64,000 nt of DNA from Paracoccus maritimus (GCF_025195095.1 NZ_JANAVZ010000001.1:496001-560000); one strand, 5' to 3'; numbered from the stretch's first letter, positions 46,855 through 55,518 are shown. The notes: generated from the sequence alone by a model not told the origin. Numbers and translations: made by a program.

Positions 46855-49800
46855 TCACGGCAAGCGGGAGCGTTCTGCCTCTAGCACCGCAAGGCGATGG
46901 CTGTCGAACGGATTCGAAAGTGTCCAGCTGGTCCAGATGCGGAAGGCGCCGGGCAACCCGTGATCGCGAAACGCCGCCGGGCCCGGCTGCATCGACAACG
47001 GTCTGGCGCTCATTTCCCCTTCGGGCAGGTTGGCCAGCGTGGCATCGGTCACCGTGATCAGGGCCGATACCGGTGCGACGCGTGCCGAGGTGAGATTGAA
47101 GTCGAAGGCCGAATAATGCCAACCGCCGAACCGGCTTTGGCTGACCACGACCTGCTGACACAGCGCCTCGACCGCAGCACATTCGGGGGAATCCATCAGC
47201 GCCTGCGCGAAACCCGGCTGCTGATATTGTCCCGACCAGATGGGCGCAGCCTGGGGCGAGGCGACATGGTAACTGCTGTTGTCCATCCGAAGCTGGCCCA
47301 TGCGCTTGTTGAAGCCATACATCCACACACCGGCCAGTTGCGGCGCGCGGCTGTTCAGATACAGGTTCGGCAGATAGCTGAAGATGCCGTCCTGACCATC
47401 GATCCCCACCCAGTTGATCGCGACGATCGCCTCGAAATAGTCGCGATATCCCAGCAGGCGGGGAAGGACCGACATACGCACCCCGACTTGCTGGTTGGCC
47501 AGCAAGGCGACCGGGTGGGTTCCCGGTGGCGTCAGGCCTTGCGGCAGCAGGTGCATCCCGTCCGGCAGCACCGCTTGCAGGGCGGCGGAATCCACCGCGT
47601 GAAAGCTGAAGAACCCATCGATACTGCCCGTGCCGTAGAACGGCGTGACGGGCCAGGGCGCGGTCTGCGCATAGGGGCTGGCCAGTCGCGCGGCGTCGCC
47701 CGGCCCGGCATCAGGTGCCAGATCACCTTCACCGGTGATCTGGATATCCGCGCCGGTCAGGCCGCGCGCCGCCATCAACCCCGAGATCGTCGCCGCCTCG
47801 ACGCATCCCGCGTTGATGCCGCATCGCGTCCAGTCGCCCGCCAGATACAGGTTCTCGAAGCCCGATCCGTCTGGCGGCAGCCGGTATTGCACGCTGTTCG
47901 GCACCGAAAGCACATAGCGTTCCGAGCCGTAGAAATTCTCGCGATAATACTGCGCGGCGAAACGCGCATCGTCATCGCCACCGTCGATGCTGTGCAGGAT
48001 CTGGCCGTCGAAGCGCCCGTCTTTCTGCGCGCCCGGCCACATGCGGACAAGCTGGCTCTCGGCCCATTCCCTGCTGCGCTGTTCCATCGTGCCATGGTCG
48101 ACACCGGCGTCATGGGCGGGGCTGCAGAAATACGCGATCGCCTTGGGCGGCGGATCCGGCCATGTCTCGCGCGGCAGCAGGTCGGACATGTCAGCCCATG
48201 TGTCCAGCGGCTCTGCAAAGCTGGTGATGACGGTTTGCAGGTGGGTCTGGTCGCCGGGATTGTGCTGCGCCACCAGCCCGTTCCACCCCAGTTCCCTTGG
48301 CGTCTTGTCGGTCCAGAACTGCGCGGCATGGGTGGCGACGGTCTGGACCTTGTCCATCATCGCCTGCCAGCGGGGCGAGGCATCACGCAACTCGGTCGCC
48401 AGATAAGGCATGGATCCCAGGGAGGCACCAAGGATGACCTGGTCGAAATCCTGCCCGCGCCGCAGCGTATAGGCGTGGCCGCGTGGCGGCGATTTTTCGC
48501 ATTCGAAATCGGGATCAGACCAGTCGCTGATCTGATCCCATAACGGCTGTGACGGCCAGCAGGGCAGCCCTGCGACGTCGCGCAGCGGGTGGTATTCGTC
48601 GCCGGCGACGCTGGCCTGCCGGACCATCTCGACCGCATCGATCGCACTGCGGTCGTGGTTCAGCACCAGTCTGGTTGCTGCATTGAAGAACCGGAACCTG
48701 ACGCCGCGATGGCGCAAGACCTGATAGTAGGGGGCGAAGATCGTGTCGCCCATGCCGGCCTGCATCTTGAAGAACAGCGATCCCTTGTAGCAGAACGCCA
48801 GCCGCAGAAGGCCGCGTATCGCTGTGCCCGCCCCCACGCTGCGGTGATCCGTGACCCCGCCCGGATATCCGAAGACATAATCGTAGCAGCCCCGGAAGAC
48901 CGCGGAATAAACCGACTGCCGCGATGCCCCGTAATGCAGCAGCCATGCGCTGATTTCCCAATCGTCGATGGCGTCGAAGCCTTGCAGAAAGCAGCCGTTG
49001 GCAATCGTGCCGCGCGCGAAGGCCAGCGACAGGTCGATCAGGTAATGCAGCCGGCGCGAGGCGTCGCCTTCGGGCAGCTGCGCCAACACGTCGCCATGCC
49101 AGTTCTGCGTCTCGGCCACCAAAGCCGCAAGAGCGGCCTTTTCGGACCGGCTGTGATGACGCGCATCCGTGGGAAGACTTTCGGCATAAGCGCGCAGGTG
49201 GTGCAGGGGCGATGGCGCGACAAGGGGCAGTCCGCGCCCCCGGAACGCGGGTTGGAACTGCGTCGACACCTGGCATGCACCGAAGAGCGGGCTGCCCGAT
49301 CCCTCAAGAAGCTGCGCGATGCGGTCCAAAAGCATCCGGAACAGCGTGTAGGGAGAGGGGACGACCCCGCCGCTGCCTGGCTGTTCTTTGTTCGCCGCAA
49401 AGTCGATGCGCCAGGGATGCAGCGCCATGGTGCCGTCAGGTTGCTGCACATCTTCCGCAAGAAAGAAATAGTCCAGTCCGTGAAACGCGGCCTCCAGCGT
49501 GCCAAGCGGGGCGTCGGTCCGTCGCAAACCGTCGCGTGCCATCGTCTCGTAGCAGTCGCGCATCAATCGGAAGGCGTTGTCATAGAAGCCCGCCCAGATA
49601 TGCAGGCCATGTTCCTCGATCCGTTCGCCCATCTCCGCGTTCCGACCGCTGGCCCCCTTGCCGCCAAGCCGCCAGCCCATCTGATAGATGGTCAGGTCAT
49701 AGCGATCCTGCCAGTTCGGCAATTGCGTGATGGCATAGGCCGCGGTGATCGCACCGACTCCGCCACCGATGATCGCGATTTTCTGGCGTGGCGAAGACAT
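46855..49800 (-). CDS. FAD/NAD(P)-binding oxidoreductase fused to an acetoacetate-decarboxylase-like domain
   Basis: This is a 981-residue two-part protein from ATG 49800. Residues 1-~700 resemble flavin amine-oxidase/phytoene-desaturase-type enzymes: a dinucleotide motif IIGGGVGAITAAYAI at 9-23, GWRLGGKGASGRN, EEHGLHIWAGFYDNAF, and a C-terminal FAD motif FENLYLAGDWTRCGINAGCVEAA near 660. The last ~259 residues (from about 723) have the acetoacetate-decarboxylase fold pattern, with SYLPNLYLNSRAP and a Lys in WMYGFNKRMG (about K832) where that family has its Schiff-base Lys. No signal peptide is seen. The substrate is unknown and the C-terminal assignment is by eye. Confidence 0.7.
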   Translation of the reverse strand: MSSPRQKIAIIGGGVGAITAAYAITQLPNWQDRYDLTIYQMGWRLGGKGASGRNAEMGERIEEHGLHIWAGFYDNAFRLMRDCYETMARDGLRRTDAPLGTLEAAFHGLDYFFLAEDVQQPDGTMALHPWRIDFAANKEQPGSGGVVPSPYTLFRMLLDRIAQLLEGSGSPLFGACQVSTQFQPAFRGRGLPLVAPSPLHHLRAYAESLPTDARHHSRSEKAALAALVAETQNWHGDVLAQLPEGDASRRLHYLIDLSLAFARGTIANGCFLQGFDAIDDWEISAWLLHYGASRQSVYSAVFRGCYDYVFGYPGGVTDHRSVGAGTAIRGLLRLAFCYKGSLFFKMQAGMGDTIFAPYYQVLRHRGVRFRFFNAATRLVLNHDRSAIDAVEMVRQASVAGDEYHPLRDVAGLPCWPSQPLWDQISDWSDPDFECEKSPPRGHAYTLRRGQDFDQVILGASLGSMPYLATELRDASPRWQAMMDKVQTVATHAAQFWTDKTPRELGWNGLVAQHNPGDQTHLQTVITSFAEPLDTWADMSDLLPRETWPDPPPKAIAYFCSPAHDAGVDHGTMEQRSREWAESQLVRMWPGAQKDGRFDGQILHSIDGGDDDARFAAQYYRENFYGSERYVLSVPNSVQYRLPPDGSGFENLYLAGDWTRCGINAGCVEAATISGLMAARGLTGADIQITGEGDLAPDAGPGDAARLASPYAQTAPWPVTPFYGTGSIDGFFSFHAVDSAALQAVLPDGMHLLPQGLTPPGTHPVALLANQQVGVRMSVLPRLLGYRDYFEAIVAINWVGIDGQDGIFSYLPNLYLNSRAPQLAGVWMYGFNKRMGQLRMDNSSYHVASPQAAPIWSGQYQQPGFAQALMDSPECAAVEALCQQVVVSQSRFGGWHYSAFDFNLTSARVAPVSALITVTDATLANLPEGEMSARPLSMQPGPAAFRDHGLPGAFRIWTSWTLSNPFDSHRLAVLEAERSRLP

Positions 49801-50225
49801 CTCGACCCCGTCTGTATAAATATCGTGAAAATATCGAAGCTTGGCGGCAAGATGGACCAGATCGGGCACGCTTGTGAAGCGAAAAGAAACGGTTCAGTTC
49901 CTGTCAGAGCGCGGTGACGACGCAAAAAGAAACGGACGGTTGCCTTTCGACGACCGCCCGCCGACCCGCGCCCCAGAAAAATCCGCAGGTCAAAGTACCG
50001 TTTACCGGACAGGCCGCACCCCCGGCCCATCTGAACATCGAACCCGATCCGCTAATGGCGCCGAATGGGAAACTTCGGGCCCGACCCAGGTTCAACCATA
50101 AGGCTAGTGCAAGACAGGATCGGCTTCTGTGCGCTGGGACACAGAAGCGTGATTGCTTGCATATTAATCAGAACTGGCCGCCGAATGCGGCGGGACTTTC
50201 AATAGGCAGAGTGCGGAGCGCGGCG
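49801..50225. other. Divergent intergenic region between the FAD gene and the tail-collar gene
   Basis: These 425 bases carry no convincing gene; the open frames across them lack ribosome sites and family features. The end next to the FAD gene is AT-rich, with two AATATC copies near 49820-49840. The other end holds the 24-bp palindrome at 50124-50147. Promoters for both divergent units probably lie here. Confidence 0.6.
50124..50147. promoter_or_regulatory. Perfect 8-8-8 palindrome resembling a CRP-family site
   Basis: CTTCTGTG (50124-50131) and CACAGAAG (50140-50147) are exact inverted repeats around an 8-bp spacer. The inner part reads TGTG-N8-CACA, the same layout as the CRP consensus TGTGA-N6-TCACA, with the fifth base of each half changed. 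It is about 80 bp ahead of the tail-collar gene and near a cyclase-crp operon. It could alternatively form an RNA hairpin. Confidence 0.5.
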
Positions 50226-50573
50226 ATGGAACCACTTGTCGGGCAAATCGTGATGTTCGCCGGGACGTTCGCGCCGCGCGGATGGGCCCCTTGCGACGGA
50301 CGGTTGCTGCCGATCGAGCGGTATCAATTGCTCTACAGCCTTCTTGGCACGGCCCATGGCGGCGACGGGCGCGAGACCTTCGGAGTGCCGGATCTGCGCC
50401 GGCATCCCGAAGGCCAGAGGCCCTCCGCCGAGGCACCAGACAGTGACGGCGCAAGACAGCAGGGACCGATGCAGCCGGTATCGACCGGTCAAGCAGCCGC
50501 GCGCATGACGGACCTTGTCCCTGGCGTGACCTTCATCATCGCGCTGGAGGGCATTTACCCGTCGCGAAACTGA
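50226..50573 (+). CDS. Miniature phage tail-collar (MdpB-type) domain protein
   Basis: The 115-residue product begins with VGQIVMFAGTFAPRGWAPCDGRLLPI and continues LLYSLLGTAHGGDGRETFGVPDLR, the hallmark of the tail-collar/microcystin-dependent protein family. It ends IIALEGIYPSRN, the family's usual terminus. The central stretch, normally a Gly-rich loop and beta region of some 60 residues, is replaced by a short Pro/Ala-rich piece (residues 59-90). There are no other phage genes nearby, so it is not part of a prophage. Function is unknown. Confidence 0.8.
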   Translation: MEPLVGQIVMFAGTFAPRGWAPCDGRLLPIERYQLLYSLLGTAHGGDGRETFGVPDLRRHPEGQRPSAEAPDSDGARQQGPMQPVSTGQAAARMTDLVPGVTFIIALEGIYPSRN

Positions 50574-50642
50574 ACATGCTGCCGCGCCGCACGGTCGCGC
50601 CAAAGTTTTTAGCGATTGTGTGTTCCCGTATTTGTGGGCCAT

Positions 50643-50669
50643 CCTTGGTGAACAAGGTGCCAAAGCACC
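50643..50669 (+). promoter_or_regulatory. Candidate structured leader of the decarboxylase gene (speF-leader-like)
   Basis: Two hairpins share bases. CCTTG (50643-50647) pairs with CAAGG (50653-50657), and GGTGC (50656-50660) pairs with GCACC (50665-50669), so both cannot be complete at once. They lie 39-65 bases ahead of the start codon. Alphaproteobacterial decarboxylase genes are known to carry a conserved RNA leader (Rfam speF). Whether this is a member needs a covariance-model search. Confidence 0.4.
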
Positions 50670-50707
50670 GACCGCGCATGACGCGAAAGACCCGGGGGTA
50701 ACTGCAC

Positions 50708-53479
50708 ATGAATGACCAACAACACCGCGACGGGGCAAAGCCAATCGCCAACAAACTGTCGCGCATCGGCGATTATTACAGCGCCACCCAGTTGCGATCA
50801 GACCGCTGGAGCGCGTTGCGCGACATCGCCGAAGAGCTTTCCCTGCATGGCGTCGAAGGCCGGCGCGGACGCAAACGGCTTGCCGAGGCCGAGGAACTGT
50901 TCGAGGCATTGGCGCCGATCGAAACCTATTGGGCCTTTCCCGGCGCGACGGCCTTTGCCTATATGCGGCGGCTGCTGGATCAGGGAAAGATCCCCGATTT
51001 CTCGCATACGGTACGGCGGGCCGCACGGGCGCTGATTTCGGGTGCCTATCGCCGGCGAACGATTCAATTGACCTCGGAAGACGGCGAGGCCGAGGATTTC
51101 GAGGATGAAGTCGCGCTGTCGCCAGATGCCAGGGCGCTGGGTCGTCCGTATTTCGAGGTTCTGATCGTCGATGATCTGAACGAACATCAGGAACGCTGGC
51201 TGCGGTCGAACCTGCAGCGCGCCCGCCGCCCCGAGGATGCCTTTGTCTATGAACCGGTCATCGTCCCCAGCCTGGAAGACGCGCTGATCGGCATTCTGTT
51301 CAATTACAACGTGCAAGCCGTCGTCGTGCGCCCGGGGCTGGCGCTGAAGTCGCGCAACAATGTCGAAATCCTGAACAAATATCTGCGCCGTGCCAGCGAC
51401 GAAGAAGAGGTGGATGCCCTCCATCCCGACGAATACGGCGCCGAGACATGCAGGCTGGTCCATCGTATCCGGCCCGAACTGGACACATATCTGGTCACCG
51501 ACCGATCGGCCGAAACGATCGCGGCGATGGATCTGGGCGGGTGCCGGCGGGTCTTCTACAATCAGGAAGATTTCCTTGAACTGCACCTGAACATCCTGCG
51601 AGGCGTCAACAGCCGTTTCAAGACACCGTTTTTCACCGCGCTGAAGGAATACTCCAAACAGCCGACCGGCGTCTTTCATGCCATGCCGATCAGTCGCGGC
51701 AAGTCGATCACCCGCAGCCACTGGATTCAGGACATGGGCGCCTTCTATGGCCCGAACATCTTTCTGGCCGAGACCTCGGCGACGTCGGGCGGCCTGGACA
51801 GCCTGCTGGAGCCGCGCGGCCCGATCAAGAAGGCGCAGGAATCGGCAGCACGCGCCTTTGGATCCAAGCAGACCTTCTTTGCCACCAATGGCACCTCGAC
51901 CTGCAACAAGATTGTCGTGCAGGCCCTGATCCGGCCGGGCGACATCGTGCTGGTGGACCGCGACTGCCACAAATCGCACCATTACGGCATGGTGCTGGCC
52001 GGGGCGAACGTGGTCTACATGGACAGCTATCCGCTGCACCAGTATTCCATGTACGGTGCCGTGCCGATCCGCGAGATCAAGCACAAATTGCTGGAACTGA
52101 AGGCCGAGGGCAAGCTGGACCGGGTCCGAATGGTCCTGCTGACCAACTGCACGTTTGACGGGCTGATCTACAATGTCGAACGGGTGATGGAGGAATGCCT
52201 GGCGATCAAGAAGGATCTCGTCTTCCTGTGGGACGAGGCATGGTTCGCCTTCGCGCGCTTCAATCCGGCGTTCCGTCAGCGTACCGCGATGGCCACCGCT
52301 GCCAATCTGCGCCATGCCCTGCGCGCGCCGGAACGCGTGCATGCGTGGGAAGCGCAACAGGAAAAACTGAAGGATGCCGAAGACCAAGAGGTGTTGAACA
52401 CGCGGCTGATCGCCCCCCCGGATGCGCGGGTCAGGGTCTATGCGACGCAGTCGACGCACAAGACGCTGACCTCGCTGCGTCAGGGGTCGATGATCCATGT
52501 CTATGATCAGGACTTCAAGGGCGAGACCGAGCAGGCCTTCCACGAAGCCTACATGACCCACACCTCGACCTCGCCGAACTACCAGATCATCGCATCGCTG
52601 GATGTCGGCCGCCGTCAGGTCGAGCTTGAGGGATACGAATTCGTCCAGCGCCAGATCGAAAGTGCGATGTCGCTGCGGCGCGCGATCGGCACCCATCCGT
52701 TGCTGTCCAAGTATTTCAAGGTTCTGACGCTGGCCGACATGATCCCGGATGACTATCGGGAAAGCGGGGTGGAGGCCTACTACGACTCAAAGCGCGGCTG
52801 GCAGGACAGCTGGGACCACTGGGCGACTGACGAATTCGTGCTTGATCCGACCAAGGTTACGCTGGCCGTCGGCGGCACGGGCTGGGACGGCGATACGTTC
52901 AAGACCCAGATCCTGATGGACAAGCACGGCATCCAGATCAACAAGACCTCGCGCAACAGCGTGCTGTTCATGACCAATATCGGCACGACGCGATCCTCGA
53001 TCGCCTATCTGATCGAAGTGCTGGTCAGCATCGCCAAGGACCTCGAGGATCTGCTTGACGACGCGTCCAAGATGGAACGTCGTTCATTTGATGCGCGCGT
53101 GCACAGCCTTGTCGAACAGGTTCCGCCGCTGCCCGATTTCAGCCGGTTCCACACGGCGTTCCGCGACGGCGATACACCCGAGGGGGATATCCGCAGCGCG
53201 TTCTTTCTGGCCTATGACGAAGACAATTGCGACTATCTGGACTTGGATCAGGCGCTGAAGGAAAAGCTGGAAAATGGCGAGGAACTGGTGTCGGCCTCGT
53301 TCATCATTCCCTATCCGCCGGGGTTCCCGATCCTGGTGCCCGGTCAGGTCATCAGCCGCGAAATCCTGACCTTCATGCGGGCGCTGGATGTCAGCGAGAT
53401 CCATGGATACCGGCCGGATCTTGGACTGCGGGTCTTCACCGCCGAGGCACTGAAGCGGGTCGAAAAGGAAAAGGGCTGA
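50708..53479 (+). CDS. Orn/Lys/Arg decarboxylase, long PLP fold I type
   Basis: This enzyme decarboxylates a basic amino acid (ornithine, lysine or arginine) to the diamine or agmatine. The 923-residue product has an unconserved N-terminus, a receiver-like wing domain with VLIVDDLNEHQ near 151, and a PLP core: FFATNGTSTCNK (390-401), HKSHHYGMVLAG (421-432), FLWDEAWFAFARF (506-518) and Schiff-base Lys K585 in STHKTLTSLRQGSM. A C-terminal domain has PYPPGFPILVPGQ. It is longer than E. coli AdiA/CadA, with ~60 extra residues between the Asp and Lys motifs. Which amino acid it uses cannot be read from sequence. It heads the polyamine-type cluster. Confidence 0.9.
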   Translation: MNDQQHRDGAKPIANKLSRIGDYYSATQLRSDRWSALRDIAEELSLHGVEGRRGRKRLAEAEELFEALAPIETYWAFPGATAFAYMRRLLDQGKIPDFSHTVRRAARALISGAYRRRTIQLTSEDGEAEDFEDEVALSPDARALGRPYFEVLIVDDLNEHQERWLRSNLQRARRPEDAFVYEPVIVPSLEDALIGILFNYNVQAVVVRPGLALKSRNNVEILNKYLRRASDEEEVDALHPDEYGAETCRLVHRIRPELDTYLVTDRSAETIAAMDLGGCRRVFYNQEDFLELHLNILRGVNSRFKTPFFTALKEYSKQPTGVFHAMPISRGKSITRSHWIQDMGAFYGPNIFLAETSATSGGLDSLLEPRGPIKKAQESAARAFGSKQTFFATNGTSTCNKIVVQALIRPGDIVLVDRDCHKSHHYGMVLAGANVVYMDSYPLHQYSMYGAVPIREIKHKLLELKAEGKLDRVRMVLLTNCTFDGLIYNVERVMEECLAIKKDLVFLWDEAWFAFARFNPAFRQRTAMATAANLRHALRAPERVHAWEAQQEKLKDAEDQEVLNTRLIAPPDARVRVYATQSTHKTLTSLRQGSMIHVYDQDFKGETEQAFHEAYMTHTSTSPNYQIIASLDVGRRQVELEGYEFVQRQIESAMSLRRAIGTHPLLSKYFKVLTLADMIPDDYRESGVEAYYDSKRGWQDSWDHWATDEFVLDPTKVTLAVGGTGWDGDTFKTQILMDKHGIQINKTSRNSVLFMTNIGTTRSSIAYLIEVLVSIAKDLEDLLDDASKMERRSFDARVHSLVEQVPPLPDFSRFHTAFRDGDTPEGDIRSAFFLAYDEDNCDYLDLDQALKEKLENGEELVSASFIIPYPPGFPILVPGQVISREILTFMRALDVSEIHGYRPDLGLRVFTAEALKRVEKEKG

Positions 53480-53497
53480 GCCTGTCCTGCGCGCGGC

Positions 53498-54079
53498 CTA
53501 GAATGTGGGCGGCGTGCAGGCACTGACGATCACGCAGCGCGTGTTGCCAGTGTTGCGGAACCTGTGAGGACGGCGGCTGTCGAAGATATAGGCATCGCCC
53601 GGTCCAAGTTCCGACACCTCGTCGCCGACGGTGATCTCGATCCGGCCTTCGATCACGATCCCGGCCTCTTCCGCCTCGTGGCTGTAAAGCGTCTCGCCCG
53701 TATCGGCGCCGGGGTCGTAGGTTTCGTGCAGCATCATCAGGCTGTTGCGATCCGCACGACCGATGCGCAGCAGCGACAGCTTGGCGGCGGTCGCCTCGGG
53801 GCCATGAACGGTTGCCGATCGGATCTCGGGCAGTTCGTCATGCGCCCAGAAGGTGCGCGGCTCTTCTTCGGTTTCCATGAAGAAATCGACCATGCTGGTC
53901 GTCAGCCCGTCCAGGATCTTCTTCAGATTGGCGACCGAGGGGCTGATCTTGTTCTGTTCGATCATCGAGATCAGCCCGTTCGTGACGCCCGCGCGGGCGG
54001 CAAGCTGGCGTTGCGACAGGCGTTTGTCCTGCCGTAGAAGGCGCAGCCGCGTGCCGATGTCGAAATCCGTATCGCTCAT
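53498..54079 (-). CDS. XRE-cupin transcriptional regulator, PuuR-like
   Basis: The 193-residue product has an N-terminal helix-turn-helix (GTRLRLLRQDKRLSQRQLAARAGVTNGLISMIEQNKISPSVANLKKI-like, residues 9-55) and a C-terminal cupin domain with LYSHEAEEAGIVIEGRIEITVGDE-type metal or ligand-binding strands. This is the architecture of PuuR, the putrescine-responsive repressor. It is convergent with the decarboxylase (18 bp) and divergent from the aminotransferase. It is therefore well placed to control the whole cluster through the operator at 54101-54132. Confidence 0.87.
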   Translation of the reverse strand: MSDTDFDIGTRLRLLRQDKRLSQRQLAARAGVTNGLISMIEQNKISPSVANLKKILDGLTTSMVDFFMETEEEPRTFWAHDELPEIRSATVHGPEATAAKLSLLRIGRADRNSLMMLHETYDPGADTGETLYSHEAEEAGIVIEGRIEITVGDEVSELGPGDAYIFDSRRPHRFRNTGNTRCVIVSACTPPTF

Positions 54080-54100
54080 GTCCTGCCTCGTCCGACCCGG

Positions 54101-54132
54101 TTTTCCCGAGCCGCTGTCGCGGTGCGGGAAAA
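54101..54132. promoter_or_regulatory. Inverted repeat in the regulator/aminotransferase divergent promoter
   Basis: TTTTCCCG at 54101-54108 and CGGGAAAA at 54125-54132 are perfect inverted repeats with a 16-bp spacer. They lie 22 bp upstream of the regulator start and 88 bp upstream of the aminotransferase start. This is a likely binding site for the PuuR-like regulator. An AT-rich TTAATATATT near 54186-54195 may be the -10 region toward the aminotransferase. Confidence 0.5.
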
Positions 54133-54219
54133 GCTCACATCCTGGTGCGACGCCGCGAAAGATCTTGCCCCGCTGATCGCCGTGATTAATATATTGAGCA
54201 GAATTTCAGGAGTCACGCC

Positions 54220-55518
54220 ATGACCAACGCAGAACTTTCCGCCCGCCGTTCCGCCGCAATCGCGCGCGGCGTGGGAGTTGCCACGCCGATCTTCGCCGAA
54301 CGCGCGAAGAATGCCGAATTGTGGGACAGCGAGGGGAATCGCTATATCGACTTTGCCGGGGGCATCGCCGTCGTGAACACCGGCCACAGCCATCCCCGCG
54401 TGGTCGAGGCCGTCAAGACACAGATCGATCATTTCAGCCATACCTGCCATCAGGTCGCGCCCTACGAAAACTATGTCGAGCTGGCCGAAAGGCTGAATGC
54501 CGCTGCGCCTGGCGATTTTGCCAAGAAGACATTGTTCGCCACAACCGGTGCCGAGGCGGTCGAGAACGCGGTCAAGATCGCGCGCGCCTTCACCGGGCGG
54601 CAGGGGGTCATCGCGTTCAGCGGCGGGTTCCACGGCCGGACCTTCATGGGAATGTCGCTGACCGGCAAGGTTCAGCCCTACAAGGCCGGTTTCGGTGCGA
54701 TGCCGGGCGATGTCTGGCACGTTCCCTTCCCGATGGCGCCGCACGGCATCACCGCAGACGATTCGATGGCCGCGATCGAGGGGCTGTTCAAATCCGACGT
54801 GGATCCCGCCCGCGTGGCGGCGATCATCATCGAGCCGGTTCAGGGCGAGGGCGGTTTCTATCCGGCCCCGGCCGAACTGATGACGGCGCTGCGCGCGCTG
54901 TGCGACAAGCACGGCATCCTGCTGATCGCCGACGAGGTGCAGACCGGCTTTGCCCGCACCGGCAAGCTGTTCGCCATGCAGCACTACGATGTCGCCCCCG
55001 ATCTGACCACGATGGCGAAAAGCCTTGCCGGCGGCTATCCGCTGTCGGGCGTCGTGGGCCGCGCCGAGGTGATGGATGCGCCCCAGCCCGGCGGGCTGGG
55101 CGGGACCTATGGCGGCAGCCCGCTTGGCATCGCCGCGGCGCTGGCGGTCATGGACGTGATCCGCGACGAAGATCTGTGCGCGCGGGCCCAGAAACTGGGC
55201 GATGCGCTGAAGTCGCGGCTGTCCTCGCTGAGAAACGAAGTGCCGGAACTGGCCGATGTGCGCGGTCCGGGCTTCATGGTTGCCGCCGAATTCATCGATG
55301 CGGATGGCACGCCCCTGCCGCAGATGGCCACCGCCGTCCGCGACGAGGCGATGTCGCGCGGCCTGATCCTGCTGACCTGCGGTGTTTACGGCAACGTGAT
55401 CCGTTTCCTGTCGCCGATCACCATCGAGGACGAGATCTTCGACGAGGCGCTGGAGACGCTGTCCGAATCGCTGCGCGCCGCCAAGGCCGCGCAGGACGCC
55501 CGTGCGGCGGCAGCCTGA
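54220..55518 (+). CDS. gabT: 4-aminobutyrate-type aminotransferase (class III PLP)
   Basis: This is a predicted omega-aminotransferase acting on GABA or a similar terminal amine. The 432-residue product has GSGGTEA-equivalent FATTGAEAVENAVKIAR near 107, the PLP-binding D238 (IADEVQTGFARTG) and Schiff-base Lys K267 (TTMAKSLAGGYP). The ATG follows CAGGAG. In the polyamine setting it is equivalent to PuuE, or could act directly on diamines or their conjugates. A 9-bp GC hairpin ends its transcript. Confidence 0.9.
   Translation: MTNAELSARRSAAIARGVGVATPIFAERAKNAELWDSEGNRYIDFAGGIAVVNTGHSHPRVVEAVKTQIDHFSHTCHQVAPYENYVELAERLNAAAPGDFAKKTLFATTGAEAVENAVKIARAFTGRQGVIAFSGGFHGRTFMGMSLTGKVQPYKAGFGAMPGDVWHVPFPMAPHGITADDSMAAIEGLFKSDVDPARVAAIIIEPVQGEGGFYPAPAELMTALRALCDKHGILLIADEVQTGFARTGKLFAMQHYDVAPDLTTMAKSLAGGYPLSGVVGRAEVMDAPQPGGLGGTYGGSPLGIAAALAVMDVIRDEDLCARAQKLGDALKSRLSSLRNEVPELADVRGPGFMVAAEFIDADGTPLPQMATAVRDEAMSRGLILLTCGVYGNVIRFLSPITIEDEIFDEALETLSESLRAAKAAQDARAAAA

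Noticed and set aside
50226..50573. Prophage signature from a tail-collar domain
   Set aside because: No other phage structural, integrase or lysis genes are nearby, and this family also occurs as stand-alone bacterial genes.
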